DNA of 8,894 nt from an uncultured Elusimicrobiales bacterium. GTDB lineage: Bacteria > Elusimicrobiota > Elusimicrobia > Elusimicrobiales > Elusimicrobiaceae. The stretch covers positions 1 to 8,894 of the forward strand of contig CALUQA010000017.1 of NCBI GenBank assembly GCA_944322775.1, written 5' to 3'. The notes under the pieces were generated by a model, which had not been told where the DNA came from, made no database searches, and saw only the letters and a program-made list of their open reading frames with translations. Every line of letters begins with the position of its first letter. Position 1 is the first letter of the stretch. Position numbers and translations under genes: made by a program. Of this stretch, positions 5,257 to 8,894 are shown piece after piece.

Positions 5257-5270
5257 AATAGCAAAATACT

Positions 5271-6212
5271 TTATATATGTGTTTCTTCTTTAAGCAATGC
5301 TTCTGCTGTATTTTTTGTATTTTGGGGAATGTCTTGGGCTTTTGTAATTAATTCTAAAGCCTCTACTTGGCGCTGTTCCCTAAAAATGCGGTTTGCGGTG
5401 CTGCATCTATTTCTTTTGGAATTATCTGTAAAATCTTCTGTAATTATGGATAACATTTCTTTGGGAGAAACACCTTTTTTAAAGTACTTATAATATTTGA
5501 TAAAAAATTGCATTCCTATTGCTCGTAAAAGAGATATTGTGGGTGTTTGTTGCACTGTCTGACTAGCATCAGGAAAATTATTAGAGTATTTTTTATTCTT
5601 TTGTACAAGGCAAAATAACTTATAACTTCTTAAAAACAATTCAGTAGTGTCGGAAACGGCATCCGAAACATCTTGCAATGGTTGTAGAATTTCTGTTTCA
5701 AATTTTTCATTGGCAATAAATAAAAAATGATAAGAAAATCCTTGTTGCTGCATAAAAACAGCAATATCCTGTATTTTTTGTGTAATTTGAGCTAAATTTT
5801 TGGGATGTACCTTAGGGGTGGCAAAAATAATTTCTCCCTGTTTAGTATTAAAGTGTAAATAAAGCAACAACGCAATACGTAATAATTTTTTGGCTACTCT
5901 TTCGGCCGTATCGTCCCCATAGAGTAGGCCATCTTCATGAAAAGCTACTTCTACAGCATAAAAAAAGGGTTCTCCACCAGTAAAGCATACTCCGAGGGAA
6001 TCTATTTCTGCTTGTTGTAAAAGTTGCGTGCTAGTGGATTTCTTAAAAATATTGGGAAAACATTGTTTAACTTCTTCAATCAACGCATAGACTTGTTCGG
6101 TATGGAACCCTTCCCATTGAGGAGAAGGTTTCCAGTTTGTTTGGACAAGTTTACATCCTTTTATATGCCTAAGCCATGAATAAATAGCCGATTCCCCTAT
6201 TTCTATTTTCAT
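5271..6212 (-). CDS. Uncharacterised protein of the nuclease module, possible degenerate PD-(D/E)XK fold
   Basis: 313 aa; no named family recognised with certainty. The N-terminus has a striking motif, E7-S-A-I-Y-S-W-L-R-H-I-K-G-C-K-L-V-Q-T-N-W-K-P-S (7-30), which looks conserved in character. Residues 40-135 give a helix, a strand ending near D71 (E-I-D-S-L-G-V), a strand Y-A-V-E88-V-A-F-H-E93, a long helix (A103 to about F121) and a strand G-E-I-I-F-A-T-P-K. This order matches the PD-(D/E)XK nuclease core, with D71 and E88 as acidic residues, but the lysine expected at position 90 is Ala. The C-terminus is basic and helical (R-I-F-R-E-Q-R-Q-V-E-A-L). ATG at 6212 has GGAGG four bases upstream and overlaps the HNH-like gene by 4 bp (ATGA), so translation is coupled. 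Strongly AT-rich. A defence role is inferred from position only. Confidence 0.8.
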   Translation of the reverse strand: MKIEIGESAIYSWLRHIKGCKLVQTNWKPSPQWEGFHTEQVYALIEEVKQCFPNIFKKSTSTQLLQQAEIDSLGVCFTGGEPFFYAVEVAFHEDGLLYGDDTAERVAKKLLRIALLLYLHFNTKQGEIIFATPKVHPKNLAQITQKIQDIAVFMQQQGFSYHFLFIANEKFETEILQPLQDVSDAVSDTTELFLRSYKLFCLVQKNKKYSNNFPDASQTVQQTPTISLLRAIGMQFFIKYYKYFKKGVSPKEMLSIITEDFTDNSKRNRCSTANRIFREQRQVEALELITKAQDIPQNTKNTAEALLKEETHI

Positions 6213-6985
6213 TTTTCCTCCATATTGATAGGACTCATCCTATAATATTTTTTCTGAATGATCTGTATGGATTTATAAAAATATTCGTCCATTGGTGTGT
6301 TTTTCATCAGTTTATAAATCTGTATGCGTTGACGGTTAAATAATTGCTGTAGATGCCTGACATATAATTTGTTGGTGCAAGCTTCTATATCAGTTAACAT
6401 CAAAACTTCATAATACGGAAAACGGAAGTAAAAACAGTTCTCTGATAAAAAATGATATCTTGCAATGGTTATGCATAAATCAGCAGGGGTATTAGTTCCT
6501 TTGCGATATATTAGCGGAATGAATAAATTTTCATTATCTATTTGTTCTCTCTTCAAAATATGTAGTGCTATATCTTCATAATGGCCTAAAGAAACAGGAA
6601 TTGTTGTGCAAATACAGGCTCTCCATAGTAAAGAGATAAAAAAACGCCTTAAAAGCGTAAAATTAAAAGAGTTAGCTCCTAAAAAATAAAAGGGAATTAA
6701 AGGAAGGTCTTCTGCGTATTGTAACGGGGCATTAGGTACTTGGGTATATAAAAAATACTTGGCATAACGATCTAAAATCCCCAAATTATTATCACATTCA
6801 GCGCATAATAACGGTTCTTTAAAACCATTTTGCCCGTGGACTTTGTCTAGCTCCCATTTTTTACAATCAATTGTAGTGTAACATCCCTGTGTTTTTAGGT
6901 CATAAAAACTTTTAGGAATAATATGAGAATTAATTAAAGTTTTTTCTAAATTACAATACCTACAAATTCCAATTTTCTTTCCCAT
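6209..6985 (-). CDS. HNH-like zinc-finger endonuclease-type protein
   Basis: 258 aa. N-terminal module: C8-R-Y-C11, S20-H21-I-I-P24-K-S-F-Y, then C61-A-E-C64-D-N-N-L-G. Two CxxC pairs holding a structural zinc around an S-H-I-I-P motif are typical of HNH/McrA-like beta-beta-alpha-metal nucleases, with H21 as candidate catalytic His. The closing His of a classical HNH is not obvious; D65, N66/N67 and D72-R-Y stand there instead, so activity is unproven. Residues about 107-125 (F-N-F-T-L-L-R-R-F-F-I-S-L-L-W-R-A) form an amphipathic helix, and the remainder is mixed with a basic C-terminus. It starts 8 bp after the hsdR stop with only a weak GGG upstream, so it probably relies on coupling to hsdR translation. 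G+C is far lower than hsdR (15 of 60 in 6241-6300). It may be a nuclease partner of the next gene. Confidence 0.8.
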   Translation of the reverse strand: MGKKIGICRYCNLEKTLINSHIIPKSFYDLKTQGCYTTIDCKKWELDKVHGQNGFKEPLLCAECDNNLGILDRYAKYFLYTQVPNAPLQYAEDLPLIPFYFLGANSFNFTLLRRFFISLLWRACICTTIPVSLGHYEDIALHILKREQIDNENLFIPLIYRKGTNTPADLCITIARYHFLSENCFYFRFPYYEVLMLTDIEACTNKLYVRHLQQLFNRQRIQIYKLMKNTPMDEYFYKSIQIIQKKYYRMSPINMEEK

Positions 6986-6993
6986 ATGCCCAT

Positions 6994-8894
6994 TTATCCC
7001 ACTAAATCATCTGTTACGGCTTCGGCCTGTTCCAGCACGCGGTCTATGGCGGCTTGCTGTTGATCAGGCGGGTAGTTATATTTGCGCAAAATGCGCTTTA
7101 CCTGCAGCATAATGCCGGCTTTTACGCTTTCGCGTTTGCTCCAATCCACTTTTACAGAGCGGCGCAAGTAATCCGTCAGCTCCTGGGCAATTTTCTTTAA
7201 TACCTCATCGCCCAGCTCCCGCACCGAGGCCTCGTTTTCTTCCAGCGCGTTATAGAAGGCCAATTCTTTTTCGCTTAAGCCCAGCTTTTCGCCTTGGCGC
7301 ACGGCCTGATTGGTCTCTTTGGCTAAATTAAGCAGTTCATCTATTACTTGCCACGCCTCTATGGAGCCGTTGTTGTATTTATTTACCGTTTCCTTTAACT
7401 TGGCGGAAAATTTCTTTTGCAGCGGGATATTTAAGCGGAATTTGCTGTGTATTTCCCCTTCTATCAGCCGCCGAAGCAGTTCCGCTGCCAGGTCTTTTTG
7501 CTTCATGGCGTGTATTTTGTCTAAAAACCGCTCGTCCACCAGGGATAAATCCGGCCGATCCATACCCGCCTGTGCAAAAATATCAATTGGCTTATCAGTT
7601 GCGACGCTTTGCGCTACCAGCGTGGCGATGATTTTCCCCAACTCTTTTTGATTGGGCTTATTGGAACTGCCGGGCTTTTTGTTCATAGCACTGCGGAGGA
7701 GCGAGAAAAACGCCAGTTCTTCATTCACTGCTGCCGCTTCCGGCAGACTGGCGCACAGCCCGTAGGCCTTTTGGGCGCTTAATACATTATCCGAAAAATC
7801 CTTCTGGGCCGTTTCTTTGTTCTTGGCATGGGCCAAGATATGGTTCCAGGCATCGGGCAAGAGGTCAAAGGACTTGGTCTTAAACTGGCTGTAATCGAAT
7901 CCGCGCAAAAATCCGCGGCATACGTCCATATACGCAAGCAGCTGTTCATACGCGCGGTGAATATCCGCCGCCACATCTCCGCGCCCGCCGCCGCGGGTAT
8001 AATCCCGCACGGCGTTTTCCAAACTGCGCGCCATACCGATATAATCCACTACCAGCCCGGCGGTTTTGCCAGTAAATACGCGGTTTACGCGGCTGATGGC
8101 CTGTATTAAATTGTGGGCGTGTATGGGTTTGTCTATATACATTGTGTGTAAGCTTGGTACATCAAAGCCCGTCAGCCACATATCGCACACGATGACCAAT
8201 TTCAACGGGGCTTCCGGGTCTTTCATACGGTTTTCAATTTCTTTTTTCACTTGGTCGTTGTATAAATGGGGCTGAAAGTTCTGCGGGTCGGCGGCGGAGC
8301 CGGTCATAATCACTTTTATAGCGCCTTTATGCGGGTCCGGGCTGTGCCACTGGGGGCGGATTTTGATGATTTCATCATACAGCCGCACGGCAATATCGCG
8401 GCTCATGCACACAATCATTCCTTTCCCATCCACCGATTGCAGGCGTTTTTCAAAATGCTGGACGATATCAGCCGCCAGCACTTTTAACCGCTCGGGCAGG
8501 CCGGCCAGTTTTTCCACCGTTACCCATTGCATTTTGGCTTTTTCCACGTCTGTCATATCAGCAGACAGGCGGGCCACTTCCTCATCCAAATGTTTTAAAA
8601 GTGCTTCGCGCGTGTTTAGCTGGATGTGCCTCGCCTCGTAATAAATGGGCACGGTGGCGCCGTCCCGTATGGCGTCCTGCATATCGTACACGTCAATATA
8701 AGGGCCGAAAACGGCCTGCGTGTCCCGGTCCTCCTGGGAAACGGGCGTCCCCGTAAATCCTACAAAACAGGCATTGGGCAGGGCGTCGCGCAGGTATTTG
8801 GCGTAGCCGTATTTTAATTGCCCGTTGCGGAAGGTAGCCTCAAAGCCGTATTGGGTGCGGTGGGCTTCGTCGGAAATGACCACAATGTTTTTGC
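6994..8894 (-). CDS. hsdR: Type I restriction enzyme R subunit (HsdR), C-terminal two thirds
   Basis: Partial: the frame is open to the right edge (entering as K-N-I-V-V-I-S-D-E-A-H), so about 400 N-terminal residues, including the nuclease domain and Walker A, lie outside. Visible SF2 motor motifs, in order: D-E-A-H-R (II), F-T-G-T-P (III), V-I-V-C-D-M-W-L-T-G-F-D-V-P (V) and Q-A-I-S-R-V-N-R (VI), then a long helical C-terminus of the DUF3387 type that contacts the methylase core, ending at TAA. HsdR translocates DNA with ATP and cleaves it in complex with HsdM and HsdS. The end is intact with no frameshift. hsdM and hsdS are not in view and, if present, should lie upstream, to the right. 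G+C is high (34 of 60 in 7021-7080), unlike the two genes that follow it in the same operon. Confidence 0.96.
   Translation of the reverse strand, partial: KNIVVISDEAHRTQYGFEATFRNGQLKYGYAKYLRDALPNACFVGFTGTPVSQEDRDTQAVFGPYIDVYDMQDAIRDGATVPIYYEARHIQLNTREALLKHLDEEVARLSADMTDVEKAKMQWVTVEKLAGLPERLKVLAADIVQHFEKRLQSVDGKGMIVCMSRDIAVRLYDEIIKIRPQWHSPDPHKGAIKVIMTGSAADPQNFQPHLYNDQVKKEIENRMKDPEAPLKLVIVCDMWLTGFDVPSLHTMYIDKPIHAHNLIQAISRVNRVFTGKTAGLVVDYIGMARSLENAVRDYTRGGGRGDVAADIHRAYEQLLAYMDVCRGFLRGFDYSQFKTKSFDLLPDAWNHILAHAKNKETAQKDFSDNVLSAQKAYGLCASLPEAAAVNEELAFFSLLRSAMNKKPGSSNKPNQKELGKIIATLVAQSVATDKPIDIFAQAGMDRPDLSLVDERFLDKIHAMKQKDLAAELLRRLIEGEIHSKFRLNIPLQKKFSAKLKETVNKYNNGSIEAWQVIDELLNLAKETNQAVRQGEKLGLSEKELAFYNALEENEASVRELGDEVLKKIAQELTDYLRRSVKVDWSKRESVKAGIMLQVKRILRKYNYPPDQQQAAIDRVLEQAEAVTDDLVG

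Noticed and set aside
7310..8817. Several plus-strand frames of 60-115 codons opposite hsdR
   Set aside because: They are antisense shadows of a well-supported HsdR frame, without recognisable domains or ribosome binding sites.

Overview
The window carries bacterial chromosomal DNA. No rRNA, tRNA or lineage-specific marker is present, so the taxonomy is a guess. Mid-range G+C in the housekeeping genes, AGAGGA-type ribosome binding sites, near-consensus sigma-70 promoters and clear intrinsic terminators fit a gut-type bacterium; Elusimicrobiota is one possibility, at low confidence.

Left part (1-3778), ordinary chromosome: the tail of a probable flavin reductase-like protein (+); a minus-strand pair made of a MalY/PatB-type PLP C-S lyase and a DUF1893 (TM1506-like) domain carried on a lipoprotein signal; a divergent secreted protein that looks like a metzincin protease with every zinc ligand replaced; and a family I inorganic pyrophosphatase. 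The lyase and the secreted protein are driven by interleaved divergent promoters (1939-1979). Intrinsic terminators separate the units, two of them usable in both directions.

Middle (3779-5270): a two-gene minus-strand operon of a MarR-family regulator and a SnoaL/NTF2-like protein. It is preceded by a perfect-consensus promoter (TTGACA, 17 bp, TATAAT) whose spacer is filled by a near-perfect 20-bp palindrome, so it is probably autoregulated. Upstream lies about 490 bp without a credible gene. It holds three copies of a TGTCCCCCACTTTT repeat with an inverted partial copy, a strong minus-strand terminator, and a cluster of hairpins built from a CAGGGWAWTT-like motif.

Right part (5271-8894), a defence locus on the minus strand: the C-terminal two thirds of a type I restriction R subunit (HsdR, running off the right edge), then after 8 bp a zinc/HNH-like protein, then with a 4-bp ATGA overlap an unfamiliar 313-aa protein with a possible degenerate PD-(D/E)XK core. 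The two small genes are far more AT-rich than hsdR and look like an acquired accessory module cotranscribed with the restriction gene. This module is the best candidate for an under-described system. Its link to restriction rests on gene position and motifs only.
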